A model generated the notes under the pieces. The model worked only from the letters and a program-made list of their open reading frames with translations. It was not told where the DNA came from and did no database searches. Source: Pontibacter liquoris (lineage in GTDB: Bacteria > Bacteroidota > Bacteroidia > Cytophagales > Hymenobacteraceae). Taken from it: 64,000 bases of DNA. This document shows positions 1-9,340 of this stretch, piece by piece (position 1 is the first letter of the stretch; each line of letters starts with the position of its first letter). Position numbers and translations under genes: made by a program. The stretch spans positions 434,001 through 498,000 of the forward strand of contig NZ_JALEBG010000001.1 in assembly GCF_022758235.1 (NCBI RefSeq). Direction: 5' to 3'.

Positions 1-1
1 T

Positions 2-172
2 GCCACCCGCCCGGAGCTGGTGCCGCACATCACCCGCTACTCTGCTGCCGAAGCCTGGGAGAAATTTAACATCGACGAGCCGTTTGCTTCCATTGATTTC
101 GATTTTGAGATACACAAGGAAAAAGCAGGCGTGTTCTCTGCCGAAATTGAACGCACCCACGGGCCTGCCTAG
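2..172 (+). CDS. C-terminal end of an unidentified protein (5' truncated by window edge)
   Basis: An open frame enters from the left edge and stops with TAG at 170-172, giving 56 residues. The tail contains RPELVPHITRY and FASIDFDFEIHKE. It lies 100 bp upstream of pcaD on the same strand, so it is probably the preceding gene of the beta-ketoadipate operon. A ring-cleaving dioxygenase or PcaB would fit that position, but the fragment alone does not identify a family. The frame call is good; the function is open. Confidence 0.6.
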   Translation, partial: ATRPELVPHITRYSAAEAWEKFNIDEPFASIDFDFEIHKEKAGVFSAEIERTHGPA

Positions 173-272
173 GCGCAGGCGCCGCTCTCCTTTTTATTTA
201 TGCCCAGGCCTGGCGCAGGCATAAGCAGCAGGTAACGCAGCCGCACTAAAGTATAAGATGATCAAATAATTT

Positions 273-1067
273 ATGTCAAGTATAAAAATTGCCGCTAACA
301 CGTGCTTCTATACCTATGAAGACCTGGGGCAGGAGGATACCATCGTGTTTTCGAACTCGCTCGGGACGGACCTGAACATGTGGGATGGGGTGGTGGCGCT
401 CGTAAAGCCCTCCCTGAATGTGTTGCGCTATGATACCCGCGGGCACGGCCAAAGCACCATCAGTTCTGATGCGGTAACCATAGCCGAGCTGGGCGGGGAT
501 GTCATCGCATTGCTGGATCATTTAAAATTAGGCGCGGTATTCTTCTGCGGGCTCTCGATGGGCGGGCTGGTCGGGCAGTGGCTGGGCATTCATCACCCGG
601 AGCGGTTCAAAAAGATCATTATTTCCAACACCGCCGCCAAGATCGGTACTGCCGAGGGATGGGACGCCCGCATAGCGCAGGTCAGGAAAGAGGGGCTGCA
701 AAGTATACTGGAGGGCACGGCGCAGCGCTGGTTTACCCCGGCCTTCCGGCAGCAACACCCCGGGGTGGTCAGCGCAATTCTCGATAAATTCAAACACACT
801 TCCCTGCAGGGGTATGTGGCCAACTGCGCTGCCGTGCGCGATGCGGATTTCAGGGAGGAACTGCAAAAGCTGCACGTTCCTACGCTGGTTATCAGCGGCA
901 CGCAGGACGAGGTGACCACACCCGCGGATGGCGGCTTTTTAGCGGCCCGAATCCCCTGCTCGCGGCATGTGCAGCTTGATGCCAACCATTTGTCGAGCGT
1001 GGAGGTGCCGGCAGCTTTTGCAAAACAGGTGCGCTACGCCACGGAAGGGCAAGGCGCCTTTAAATGA
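273..1067 (+). CDS. pcaD: 3-oxoadipate enol-lactonase (alpha/beta hydrolase)
   Basis: 264-residue alpha/beta hydrolase that would hydrolyse beta-ketoadipate enol-lactone to beta-ketoadipate in the cytoplasm. The nucleophile elbow GLSMGG places Ser95, the acid is probably Asp212 (SGTQDEV) and the base His239 (DANHLSS). The oxyanion region [13 protein letters not shown] and the segment YDTRGHG near residue 53 are typical of PcaD. The start ATG at 273 follows an AAGTATAA-rich leader. The fused CoA-transferase gene follows after 19 bp and the thiolase comes two genes later, which completes the lower beta-ketoadipate pathway and supports this substrate. A related alpha/beta hydrolase is possible on sequence alone. 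Confidence 0.88.
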   Translation: MSSIKIAANTCFYTYEDLGQEDTIVFSNSLGTDLNMWDGVVALVKPSLNVLRYDTRGHGQSTISSDAVTIAELGGDVIALLDHLKLGAVFFCGLSMGGLVGQWLGIHHPERFKKIIISNTAAKIGTAEGWDARIAQVRKEGLQSILEGTAQRWFTPAFRQQHPGVVSAILDKFKHTSLQGYVANCAAVRDADFREELQKLHVPTLVISGTQDEVTTPADGGFLAARIPCSRHVQLDANHLSSVEVPAAFAKQVRYATEGQGAFK

Positions 1068-1086
1068 AAAAATTAATCAGCTACTT

Positions 1087-2436
1087 ATGAAATCGGTACC
1101 ACAGATAAGCCTTGAAGAAGCCGTTGCTTTGGTAAAGGATGGCGATACATTGCTGCAGGGCGGCTTTGGGATGACGGGAAACCCCGTACACCTGATGCAC
1201 GCGCTTGCCAAAACCTCCACGAAGAACCTGACCTTTATCGGTAATAACGTGGGGGAAGCGGGCATTGGCGGGGGCAGGTTGCTGCGCAACGGGCAGATCA
1301 AAAAGATGATCGGCTCTTTCTTTACCAGTAACCCCGAAGCGGTGAAAGCGGCCCAGGATGGCGATGTGGCGTACGAGCTTCTGCCGCAGGGCACGCTGGC
1401 CGAAGCCATACGCGCCGGCGGTGCCGGCATCGGCGGTTTTTATACGCCTACCTCGGCCGGTACAGAACTAGCCAGGGGTCGCGAAACAAAGGTAATCAAA
1501 GGCGTAGAGCAGGTTTTTATTGAAGGTATTCGGGGCAATGTGGCCTTTGTGCGTGCCTGGCGGGCCGATACGGCCGGCAACCTGACCTACCGCATGACGG
1601 AGCAAAACTTTAACCGCGCCATGGCCACGGCCGCCGATCTTGTGATAGCCGAAGTAGAGGAAATTGTGCCGGTAGGCGAGATAGCGCCGGAGCATGTGCA
1701 CACGCCGGGCTCCTACGTCAACTACCTGGTGGAAGCCAAACTGACCACAAAAGATCTGGGCTCGTCTGCCTCGGTAGCCTCCTCCAGAAAAGTGGATGAG
1801 ACGCGCATGAACATGGCCCGGCGGGCGCTGCAGGAGCTCCGAAAAGGCGACGTGGTGAACCTGGGCATCGGGATTCCGACGCTGGTGGCCGATCTGATCA
1901 CGCCGGAAGATGGCATTGTGATGCACACCGAAAACGGCATGCTGGGCGTGGGTCCGGCCCCGGCCGATGGCGGCGGCGCGATGGATTACCCCGTGAATGC
2001 CGGCAAGATCCCTGTCACCGCTCTTCCGGGAGCCAGTTATTTCGACTCCGCTGATTCCTTTGCTATGATTCGGGGCAGGCACGTGGATATTGCCGTGATG
2101 GGAGGGCTGGAAGTAGATGAACAGGCCAACCTGGCCAACTGGGCTGTGCCGGGGCAGCCGCTGCTGGGCGTGGGCGGCGCCATGGACCTGGCGTCGGGCG
2201 CCAAAACGCTGATCATCACCATGACCCACACCAACAAAGACGGCTCGGCCAAAGTAGTGCCGGCCTGCAAGTTGCCCTTAACTGCCCGCAAAGCAGTGGA
2301 CATGCTTATTACGGACCTGGCCGTTTTCCGGTTTATAGACGGGCAACTGACCCTGACCGAGCTGATGCCGGGCGCCACCCTGGAAGAAGTGCGGGCCAAA
2401 ACAACAGCCACCTTTACGGAAGCACTTATGGCCTAA
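1087..2436 (+). CDS. pcaIJ: 3-oxoadipate CoA-transferase, fused A and B subunits
   Basis: 449-residue class I CoA-transferase that would activate beta-ketoadipate with CoA from succinyl-CoA. The A (PcaI-like) half covers about residues 1-225 with GGFGMTGNP and the [13 protein letters not shown] loop. The B (PcaJ-like) half covers about 240-449 with [12 protein letters not shown] and the catalytic glutamate in [10 protein letters not shown] (Glu282). In most bacteria the two halves are separate genes; here they form one reading frame, as in eukaryotic SCOT. The open frame extends upstream to 967 inside pcaD, but ATG 1087 opens with the typical [22 protein letters not shown] region and leaves 19 bp after the pcaD stop. 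A general 3-oxoacid CoA-transferase is the alternative; the operon favours 3-oxoadipate. Confidence 0.86.
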   Translation: MKSVPQISLEEAVALVKDGDTLLQGGFGMTGNPVHLMHALAKTSTKNLTFIGNNVGEAGIGGGRLLRNGQIKKMIGSFFTSNPEAVKAAQDGDVAYELLPQGTLAEAIRAGGAGIGGFYTPTSAGTELARGRETKVIKGVEQVFIEGIRGNVAFVRAWRADTAGNLTYRMTEQNFNRAMATAADLVIAEVEEIVPVGEIAPEHVHTPGSYVNYLVEAKLTTKDLGSSASVASSRKVDETRMNMARRALQELRKGDVVNLGIGIPTLVADLITPEDGIVMHTENGMLGVGPAPADGGGAMDYPVNAGKIPVTALPGASYFDSADSFAMIRGRHVDIAVMGGLEVDEQANLANWAVPGQPLLGVGGAMDLASGAKTLIITMTHTNKDGSAKVVPACKLPLTARKAVDMLITDLAVFRFIDGQLTLTELMPGATLEEVRAKTTATFTEALMA

Positions 2437-2513
2437 ACAGCAGATAAAGCCTTTACAGGGAGTAGGGTAAGGCCAGCCTTTTTCCTGCGTAAGTATAAAG
2501 TATAACCGAAACA

Positions 2514-3011
2514 ATGGCAGACAAAAAGTATGGCATAGACAGGAACATGATCTTATATATTATCCGGTGTACTGTTGGCTTCCTGATCGGTTATGCGCTC
2601 TACCTGGCTTTCCCGCAGTTCGAGCTGTTCTGGACTATCCTTTCGATCATACTTGTGCTGTCGCCGGAAATAAAGGATTCGCCCAAACTGACCAACGAGC
2701 GGGTAAAATCGAACCTGATCGGGTCGAGTGTCGGGCTGGTCTGCTTTTTGCTGCCATTGCCCGAGGTGATGATGATGGTGCTAGGGATTGCGATTGCCAT
2801 TTTCGTGTGCCATTTCTTTAAGCTGATGAATGTGGCCCGGACGGCTATTGTTGCCTTGATCATTGTGGTGATCCATGAGCGGGAAAACCTGACTTATTGG
2901 GTGGCGGTGGAGCGCTTTTTATCGGTCACGCTGGGTTGCCTGATTGGGCTTGCCGTTTCGAGCGCAACCTCCTTTTTATCTGAGAAACTCATTAAGAGAA
3001 CAAACCGGTAG
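2514..3011 (+). CDS. FUSC-like inner-membrane protein
   Basis: 165-residue integral membrane protein with about four hydrophobic segments (residues 15-35, 40-52, 68-98 and 105-150). The pattern of paired helices, a charged loop (PEIKDSPKLTNERVKSN) and a late VERFLSVTLGCLIG segment resembles the fusaric-acid-resistance/aromatic-acid exporter (FUSC) domain, but at about half the size of a full exporter. It sits between pcaIJ and pcaF, so a role in moving aromatic acids across the inner membrane is a reasonable inference. An AAGTATAAAGTATAA tandem motif lies just upstream at 2491-2505. Confidence 0.62.
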   Translation: MADKKYGIDRNMILYIIRCTVGFLIGYALYLAFPQFELFWTILSIILVLSPEIKDSPKLTNERVKSNLIGSSVGLVCFLLPLPEVMMMVLGIAIAIFVCHFFKLMNVARTAIVALIIVVIHERENLTYWVAVERFLSVTLGCLIGLAVSSATSFLSEKLIKRTNR

Positions 3012-3033
3012 TAACACTTACAAACCAGAAGTA

Positions 3034-4242
3034 ATGAGCAAAGAAGCCTATATCATAGATGGAATCAGAACTCCGATCGGGAGCCTGGGCGGTGAATTAT
3101 CGCCTGTACGAACCGACGACTTGGCGGCCATGGTCATAAAAGAGCTGGTCAGCCGTAATCCAAACATCCCCAAAGAGATGGTGGATGATGTTATACTTGG
3201 CTGCCACAACCAGGCCGGCGAAGACAACCGCAACGTAGCCCGCATGGCGCTGTTGCTGGCGGGTTTGCCCGTAACAGTACCCGGCGAAACCGTAAACCGC
3301 TTGTGTTCTTCGGGTATGTCGGCCATCATACAGGCAGCCCGGGCCATTAAGGCAGGGGATGGCGATGTGTTTATTGCCGGTGGGGTAGAGCACATGACCC
3401 GTGGCCCCCTGGTGGTTTCCAAGCCGAGCAAAGCCTTCGGAAACGACTCGCAGATGTATGATTCGACTTTCGGCTGGCGCTTCGTCAACCCCAAGATGAA
3501 AGAGATGTATGGCGTAGATCCCATGGGCCTGACGGCCGAAAACCTAGCAGACATGTATCAGATTTCGCGGGAAGACCAGGACAAGTTCTCCTACCAAACG
3601 CAGATGAAAGCCGCCAAAGCACAGGAAAACGGAACGCTGGCAGAGGAGATTATGCCCGTTACGATTCCGCAGCGAAAAGGCGAGCCGGTGATCGTTACAA
3701 ATGATGAATTCATCCGGCCAAACACTACCCTGGAAACACTGGCTAAGCTGAAGCCTGCTTTCAAGCCGGACGGCACGGTAACAGCCGGCAACGCCTCGGG
3801 CCTGAATGATGGTGCGGCAGCGACTTATGTAGTTTCGGGAGAAGCACTCCAAAAGTATAACCTGACCCCTTTGGCCCGCATCGTCAGCTCAGCAGTAGTA
3901 GGCGTAGAGCCTCGTATCATGGGCATTGGCCCTGTGCCTGCCACCCAGAAAGCGTTGCAAAAAGCCGGCTTACAACTGGCCGATATGGACATTATCGAAC
4001 TAAACGAAGCGTTTGCCGCGCAAAGCCTGGCCTGCACCAGAGCCCTGGGCCTGGCCGACGATGACGCGCGCCTGAACGTGAATGGTGGTGCTATTGCGTT
4101 TGGCCACCCGCTGGGTATGTCGGGTACTCGCATCGTGTATAGTGCGGCACTTTCCCTGAAAAGGCTACAGAAACGCTATGCCCTGGCTACCATGTGCGTA
4201 GGAGTGGGGCAGGGGTATGCCGTTATTCTGGAAAGGGTTTGA
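3034..4242 (+). CDS. pcaF: 3-oxoadipyl-CoA thiolase (acetyl-CoA acetyltransferase family)
   Basis: 402-residue thiolase that cleaves 3-oxoadipyl-CoA with CoA to succinyl-CoA and acetyl-CoA, the last step of the beta-ketoadipate pathway. The acyl-accepting Cys91 lies in NRLCSSGMSA, His358 in GHPLGMSG and the second catalytic Cys388 in CVGVGQG. The NGGAIAFGHPLG block is also present. The open frame begins further upstream at 2944 inside the FUSC-like gene, but ATG 3034 gives the standard MSKEAYIIDGIRTPIG start, 22 bp after the previous stop. An AAGTATAA copy lies inside the gene at about 3856. A general thiolase is possible; the pathway context makes pcaF likely. Confidence 0.88.
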   Translation: MSKEAYIIDGIRTPIGSLGGELSPVRTDDLAAMVIKELVSRNPNIPKEMVDDVILGCHNQAGEDNRNVARMALLLAGLPVTVPGETVNRLCSSGMSAIIQAARAIKAGDGDVFIAGGVEHMTRGPLVVSKPSKAFGNDSQMYDSTFGWRFVNPKMKEMYGVDPMGLTAENLADMYQISREDQDKFSYQTQMKAAKAQENGTLAEEIMPVTIPQRKGEPVIVTNDEFIRPNTTLETLAKLKPAFKPDGTVTAGNASGLNDGAAATYVVSGEALQKYNLTPLARIVSSAVVGVEPRIMGIGPVPATQKALQKAGLQLADMDIIELNEAFAAQSLACTRALGLADDDARLNVNGGAIAFGHPLGMSGTRIVYSAALSLKRLQKRYALATMCVGVGQGYAVILERV

Positions 4243-4425
4243 TTTGATTTTTGTTGAAGTAAAACAGCTGCGCAGGAAGTTGTTTGAAACTTTTGGACGC
4301 GGCAGATAGTCTGCAAAATCATCTTCTATACTTGCTATAAGCGGGGTTTTAAGCCGGGATGGGGGATAAGCCGGCGCGTTTCGTTACGCTTCAATGAGTA
4401 TAAGGCGGCCAGAGTCCTGCGCTCT

Positions 4426-4896
4426 TTAAGTATAAAACGTGCCTAAAACTGCGCCATAGACCAGGTGCCCCAGCAGCGTAACCAGGGGGGTGCCCTTTCC
4501 ATAGTTAAGCGCAAAAAAGCCGGGTGGCTCCAGTTGCCTGGTTGGGGTGGGGCCCTGAAAGGGGCTTGCCATCCGAGGATGAATAAAGGTTAAGGTTTCC
4601 AAACCTACGGACAATACAAAAGCGCCGTGCACAAAACCAATGGCCAGGCCAAACCACCAGATAGCAAGGCCCGCGCTCTCGAAGGCAAAGCCATAGATAA
4701 AGGCAAAGAGCCAGCCCATGATCAAATGCGCCACAAAGCCCAGTCCGGGTGCCTTGTTCCGGTTTGCCGTAAACAGGGTTCCAAGTATAAAAGGCAGATC
4801 CATGCGCGTCAGGCCCAGGGGCCTGGAAACGGACAGGAGCGTTGTCAGGAGCAGCGTAGCGGCAAATCCCCATAAGATCAGATTGCCGATATTCAT
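4426..4896 (-). CDS. Small four-helix membrane protein of unknown function
   Basis: 156-residue predicted inner-membrane protein with hydrophobic stretches near residues 6-22, 52-72, 78-100 and 138-154. Between helices three and four lies a proline-rich loop (HPRMASPFQGPTPTRQLEPPG). The start overlaps the stop of the GH15 gene by 4 bp (ATGA-type overlap), so the two are translated together. It resembles uncharacterised membrane proteins often found near stress or trehalose genes in Bacteroidota, but no named family can be supported by eye. An AAGTATAA copy lies inside the gene near 4791. Confidence 0.7.
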   Translation of the reverse strand: MNIGNLILWGFAATLLLTTLLSVSRPLGLTRMDLPFILGTLFTANRNKAPGLGFVAHLIMGWLFAFIYGFAFESAGLAIWWFGLAIGFVHGAFVLSVGLETLTFIHPRMASPFQGPTPTRQLEPPGFFALNYGKGTPLVTLLGHLVYGAVLGTFYT

Positions 4897-6722
4897 ACTT
4901 CCAGGGCTTGTTTGTGGTAGGCTTCGTTGATGGAAAGTGCGGCATGCACCAGGCCGATGTGGGTGAAACCCTGCGGGTAATTTCCCAGCAGCTCATGGGT
5001 GTCCGGGTCCACTTCTTCTGATAATAGCCCGGTAGGACCGGCATGTGCCAGCATCGTTTCAAAAATCTGAACAGCTTTTTGCAGTTCTCCTGCCCGCGCA
5101 AAGTTTTCGGCCAGCCAGAAGCTGCAGATTCCAAACGATTCTTCGCTTCCCTGCAGGCCATCATCGGTGTTTTTGTACCGGTAAATCAGGTTATTCTTCG
5201 ATAAGCATGTATAAACCTGGCGGGCCGTAGCAATCATTCGGGGAGAAGCGGCGTCGCAGTAACCGACAAGAGAAAAGGTCAACAGGCTGGCGTCTAAGGT
5301 GCTTCCGCTTAGCTCGCGGGTATAAGACCCGAGGAGGTTATTGTACCCAAGGCGCTCTACTTCGGTGCGAATGGCGGCGGCCACCTGGCGGAATTTGTCA
5401 AGAGGCGCTTCTTTCCAGCAGTATTTTTCTGCTAGCTTGATCAGGCGGTCCAGTCCTACCCAGGCCATGACTTTGGAGTGCGTGTGTTGCACAAGAGCAG
5501 AGCGTACTTCCCAGATCCCGTTATCAGGCTCATCCCAGAGTTTGCAGATCGTTTCGCCAAGGCCCAACGCAAATTTCCTCGTATCGTGGTCGAAGACCTT
5601 TACAAGCGAGGCATACGCAAAAAGGGCATCGAGCACTTCCCCATACACATCCAGCTGAAACTGCCCATCTGCTTTATTCCCGATACGTACCGGCCTGGCG
5701 TTGCTATAGCCCTGCAGCCAGCCGAGGGTTCTCTCTTTTAAAGAAGCATGGCCAAAAACGGAATAAACAACCTGTAATTTGGGCCGCGTCAGCTGCGTGG
5801 CATGTAGGATCCAGTTCATGTAGGCATGCGCTTCTTCCTCAAAGCCGAGCTTTACCAGTACCCGAATGGTAAACGAAGCATCCCGCAACCAGCAGTAGCG
5901 GTAGTCCCAGTTCCGCTCCCCACCTAACTTTTCGGGCAGCGACGTAGTAGGCGCTGCCACTATAGCACCTGATGGGGCATGTGTCAATAGCTTTAAGGCA
6001 AGGGCGCTTCGCCTTACGTGGTCGGCATACAGCCCCGAATACCGGCAGTGACTGATCCAGTTTTTCCAGTAGTTTATCGTCTGCTCCAGCCGCTTACCAG
6101 CGGTTGTTCTTAACTCCGGAAGTATGGCGGGGCTTTGGTCGGAATAACTAAACGAGAAAAAGACCTGCTCGCCGGGGCCTACCGAAAATGCAGCTGTTAC
6201 CCTGGCCTCCTGCCTGTTTATTCGTAACTGTTCGGGCGCAAGCGAGCTCAGGAAAACGTAAATGTTTTCTTTCCAGGTAACATGTATGCCCAGCTTTTTC
6301 TGATCGTTCAGCTGCGGGAGCTCCCTGCCGTAGAAGATGCGGGGCGCAAACTCCATATTAAAGGGCACGGTGCCCGAGAGGCCTTCCACCACCCGTAAAA
6401 TCTCATGATCCGGGAAAAGGGCGTGCAGTTTGTCTGCTTCCGGCATGGCTGTAAAAGCATCCACAAGGCGGGCGGTGCCTTTAGTCGTTTCAAAAAGGAT
6501 TTCCGCCACGTTGGTATCCGGCAGGTAGCGTTGGGTGGCGCTATGCGCCGCGGAGGGAGTAATAGCGAAATGTCCGCCTTTCTCATTGTCTAAAAGGGCT
6601 GCAAAGATGGCAGGCGAATCGAATTCCGGCAGGCAACACCAATCAATTGCGCCTTCCCGGCTTACCAGCGCCGCCGCGCGTGCATTGCCTATCAGGGCAT
6701 GATCGGAGAGTTTCGCTGCCAT
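4893..6722 (-). CDS. Glycoside hydrolase family 15 protein (glucoamylase/trehalase type)
   Basis: 609-residue cytoplasmic GH15 enzyme without a signal peptide. The N-terminal beta-sandwich (about 1-225) opens with DHALIGNARAAALVSREGAIDWCCLPEFDSP in two blocks typical of bacterial GH15 proteins. The (alpha/alpha)6 barrel follows, with the signature GGERNWDYRYCWLRDASF at about 267-284 and the C-terminal SEEVDPDTHELLGNYPQGFTH region carrying the likely catalytic-base glutamate. Related proteins hydrolyse alpha-glucosidic bonds of glucose oligomers or trehalose; the substrate cannot be read from sequence. It forms a translationally coupled pair with the downstream small membrane protein, which fits a stress-metabolism unit. 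Confidence 0.88.
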   Translation of the reverse strand: MAAKLSDHALIGNARAAALVSREGAIDWCCLPEFDSPAIFAALLDNEKGGHFAITPSAAHSATQRYLPDTNVAEILFETTKGTARLVDAFTAMPEADKLHALFPDHEILRVVEGLSGTVPFNMEFAPRIFYGRELPQLNDQKKLGIHVTWKENIYVFLSSLAPEQLRINRQEARVTAAFSVGPGEQVFFSFSYSDQSPAILPELRTTAGKRLEQTINYWKNWISHCRYSGLYADHVRRSALALKLLTHAPSGAIVAAPTTSLPEKLGGERNWDYRYCWLRDASFTIRVLVKLGFEEEAHAYMNWILHATQLTRPKLQVVYSVFGHASLKERTLGWLQGYSNARPVRIGNKADGQFQLDVYGEVLDALFAYASLVKVFDHDTRKFALGLGETICKLWDEPDNGIWEVRSALVQHTHSKVMAWVGLDRLIKLAEKYCWKEAPLDKFRQVAAAIRTEVERLGYNNLLGSYTRELSGSTLDASLLTFSLVGYCDAASPRMIATARQVYTCLSKNNLIYRYKNTDDGLQGSEESFGICSFWLAENFARAGELQKAVQIFETMLAHAGPTGLLSEEVDPDTHELLGNYPQGFTHIGLVHAALSINEAYHKQALEV

Positions 6723-6863
6723 ACGTTAGCATGTATTACCTTCTCAACTGCTTTATACTTTAAAATACCATGCCCTTGCCGGCTACAGCTTCGGCCGCAG
6801 CAAGCCCGCTCCCTATACTTCTCCTGTGAAGTATGCTGTTCGGTTGCGCTTGAAGCCTTGTTC

Positions 6864-7754
6864 TCAGCTTTCGGCTTTCTGCAGCCTTACTTCGATCTGG
6901 CCATCCTGCACCCGCACGTCGAATTTGGGCTGGGGCTCCGTTGCCGGGCCATTCCGTACGCTGCCATCCCTTAACGAAAAGACCGAACCATGCCACGGGC
7001 AACGTACACAGTCATCATCCAGCAGGTCGCCCTCTGATAGTGGTCCGCCCATGTGCGCGCAGGTATGGGCGATAGCGAAGATCTCCCCGTCTTTCCGCGC
7101 CAGAAGTACGGCAACTTCTCCGGCTTCTACCCGGCGCATGGTGTTTTCAGCTAAGTCGTTTTCCGGCAGCACCGCCACAAAATTCGTCGGGTATTGGTCT
7201 GCCGTAGCGGTGTGGTCCACGCCGATCTGCTTGCCAAAAACAAGGTGGCCGCCCAGGTAGGCTCCCGCGCTTACCACGCCATAGCCCAGCATGGCCAGGC
7301 TGATGGCTGCGCCGCGGGATTTCTTACGCCGGCGCAGGATGAGCGATGTAGCATAGAGTGCCGTGGCGCCGGCATTTAACAGGCCATGCATCAGGCCAAT
7401 CCGGCGGCTTTCGCTTGTGGTGCCTGTCCAGTCGGTGAGGCCGGTAACGGCTGCGCCTACGGCTCCGGCCAGCCCAACTGCAATGGCGGCATCTGCTCCT
7501 GGCTTGTACGCTTCTTTACCGAGCAGCTCCAGGCCATCCAGCACAGCAGCGGTCGTCCAGGCGCCGACCGGCACATCCGTAATCGCCGGGTGAAGCGGGT
7601 GGCCAAGCCAGACGCCATGCAGAAAGTTTTTGATTTCCTGGCCCGCTTCGCCGCCTGCTTTAAAAGCGTCTAATACGGCGGGTTGCAGCGCATCCCCTGC
7701 GGTGCCAAGCCACTGTTGTTGGGCAATAGCATTAAGTGTTGTTTTCTGGTTCAT
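6864..7754 (-). CDS. DUF2231 membrane domain fused to a Rieske [2Fe-2S] domain
   Basis: 296-residue protein. The N-terminal half (about 40-185) is a DUF2231-like four-helix membrane domain starting GVWLGHPLHPAITDVPVGAW. The C-terminal part (about 195-290) is a Rieske ferredoxin-like domain whose cluster ligands are in TCAHMGGPL and RCPWHGSVF (CxH and CxxH). The start was set at 7754 (MNQKTTLNAIAQQQW) because a purine-rich GAAAGGAAAA precedes it; the open frame extends upstream to 7907 with sequence unlike the family. It probably works as a membrane-tethered electron carrier; partner and substrate are unknown. Confidence 0.85.
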   Translation of the reverse strand: MNQKTTLNAIAQQQWLGTAGDALQPAVLDAFKAGGEAGQEIKNFLHGVWLGHPLHPAITDVPVGAWTTAAVLDGLELLGKEAYKPGADAAIAVGLAGAVGAAVTGLTDWTGTTSESRRIGLMHGLLNAGATALYATSLILRRRKKSRGAAISLAMLGYGVVSAGAYLGGHLVFGKQIGVDHTATADQYPTNFVAVLPENDLAENTMRRVEAGEVAVLLARKDGEIFAIAHTCAHMGGPLSEGDLLDDDCVRCPWHGSVFSLRDGSVRNGPATEPQPKFDVRVQDGQIEVRLQKAES

Positions 7755-8840
7755 GCGTTTTCCTTTCGTTGATTTAAGTATGGCAAGCTCTGGTTCGCAC
7801 AGGCAGTATAAGGGTGTGCAGGGTGCTAAACCTGTAGTAGTGGCGGGCAATGCCTCGGTTCCGGCCATTGTTTCTAATCCTGGGCCTGGCATTATCTTAT
7901 TAGACATGTAAATGGTGTAATGGTTACAACTAATTGCTGATTAATTGTTTAATACCCGCTAAGAGCAGTATAAGGCAGCATTATTAAGTATAGGAAGCTG
8001 GTAATTGGGGCGGAATATTTGCAAATCCTTACGGACAGATACTTGGTGCGGGGAGCGTAGCACGGGCCTGTTTACAGGAAGGGATTATTCCCCGGGAATG
8101 CATCCGGAAGACCGCGGCGCCGGCATGTTGAAACGGCAATCTTGCTTGGTCCTGGAAATTGCCGGAAGTCAGGGCCACCGTACAAGCGCAACTTTGCATG
8201 AGGCACCCTCTGCTTTAGTTGTTTTTGTAGCGGTTATTGTGTAAATTTGGTTTATCAGTTTACGACCGTGCTGCCATATAATAGATTTTTCAGTGCTTTT
8301 CCAAAGTCCCTTGCCGGCTTTGTCGCAGCCTCACATCACGTATCTTTAAGTGATGTGCTGAACGGTTATTGCCTGAATTTTTATTCAGCTCCTAAGGACT
8401 TTAACAGGTAGGCCGGAAGCTCCCGGCCCAAGCGCTAACCTCTGCTCAGGCAGGCAATTCTGTACGCTACAGGCTGCAGTGCCTGGCCGCACCCGTTTTA
8501 GTTTTTCCTGTTTCCCGTATCGTTTATCGCCACTAACTACTGCACAAGGCAGATTTTTGCTTTTGCAGCGGTTAGCTTGTACGTATTGGTTAACCCGCCG
8601 GGGTAGTTTTAGGCTTTCTTAAGCGATCTGATCGTTGCTCCCGTAAGTATAACTTTAAATGGAGCAGGTATACGGAGCGTGATGCGGTTGCTAAACAGAG
8701 CCCCGCCACGACAGATTACGGCAGGATCGTATCAAATAAACGATGTAGCGGGTGGTAGCGGCAAGGCGGCAGAGGAGCAGAACGATACTTGGGCATGGCT
8801 GCAACGGCTAAAAATGAACGAAACTTTAAACTTAACTTAT
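7755..8840. other. Long intergenic region (1.1 kb) between divergent genes
   Basis: No open frame here has family-like sequence. The 79-codon frame at 8005-8244 has no recognisable domain and no convincing start signal. AGTATA-type motifs occur near 7806, 7967, 7987 and 8645. A candidate Bacteroidetes promoter lies at 8219-8249. The region is unusually long for this compact window and could hold a leader or small RNA for the Rnk-like gene. Confidence 0.5.
8219..8249 (+). promoter_or_regulatory. Candidate Bacteroidetes sigma-A promoter
   Basis: TTG at 8219-8221 is followed after 20 bp by TAAATTTG at 8242-8249, fitting the TTG-N19-21-TAnnTTTG pattern. It points toward the Rnk-like gene but lies about 590 bp upstream of its start, so it would make a long leader or a separate RNA. 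This is a motif match only. Confidence 0.35.
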
Positions 8841-9248
8841 ATGAACACCATTTATTTAACTGAAAAAGACCACCAGCGGCTGCATGCCCTGGTACAGGCA
8901 CAACGCCTGACAAACGGACCGCGTGCGGTGGAGGCACTTGGCAAAGAGTTGAAGCGCGCCAAGGTAGTGGCCACAGAAGAGATTCCGGTTGATGTTGTTA
9001 CCATGAACTCTATTGTAAGACTGAAAGAACTGAAAAGCGCTTCGGAGATGGAAATTACGATCGTCTATCCGAAAGATGCAGATCTTGCGAGCAAAAAGAT
9101 CTCTGTGCTGGCTCCCGTTGCCACGGCGGTGCTGGGCTGCAGGGTAGGCGACGAGGTAGAATGGCCGGCGCCGCAGGGCGGCACTGTCACCTATAAAGTG
9201 GAAAGTATTTTATACCAGCCGGAGGCAGCAGGCGACATATACCTCTAA
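8841..9248 (+). CDS. GreA/GreB-family protein, Rnk-like (regulator of nucleoside diphosphate kinase)
   Basis: 135-residue protein. A short N-terminal helical part (residues 8-45, YLTEKDHQRLHALVQ) precedes a GreA/GreB C-terminal FKBP-like domain at about 50-132, with the sequence LGCRVGDEVEWPAPQGG typical of the family. The long GreA coiled coil is missing, as in Rnk, which binds RNA polymerase near the secondary channel. ATG 8841 was chosen because it starts the family-like MNTIYLTEKD; an in-frame ATG at 8814 is the alternative, and the open frame reaches back to 8679. No clear ribosome binding site is visible. Upstream of a lone mreB. Confidence 0.8.
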   Translation: MNTIYLTEKDHQRLHALVQAQRLTNGPRAVEALGKELKRAKVVATEEIPVDVVTMNSIVRLKELKSASEMEITIVYPKDADLASKKISVLAPVATAVLGCRVGDEVEWPAPQGGTVTYKVESILYQPEAAGDIYL

Positions 9249-9340
9249 TTTTTCTTTCCGCTATGCCCTGTGCTACTCCTGCTTTCCGGGCCGGAGGCAA
9301 GGGAAGAAAAGCGCCCATACAGCTAATTGTATAAAAGAAT

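Noticed and set aside
1468..2229. 253-codon open frame antisense to the CoA-transferase gene
   Set aside because: It lies wholly inside pcaIJ and its translation (rich in His, Gly and Arg) has no domain; typical shadow of a GC-rich coding frame.
8005..8244. 79-codon frame in the long intergenic region
   Set aside because: No domain, no ribosome binding site and composition unlike neighbouring genes.
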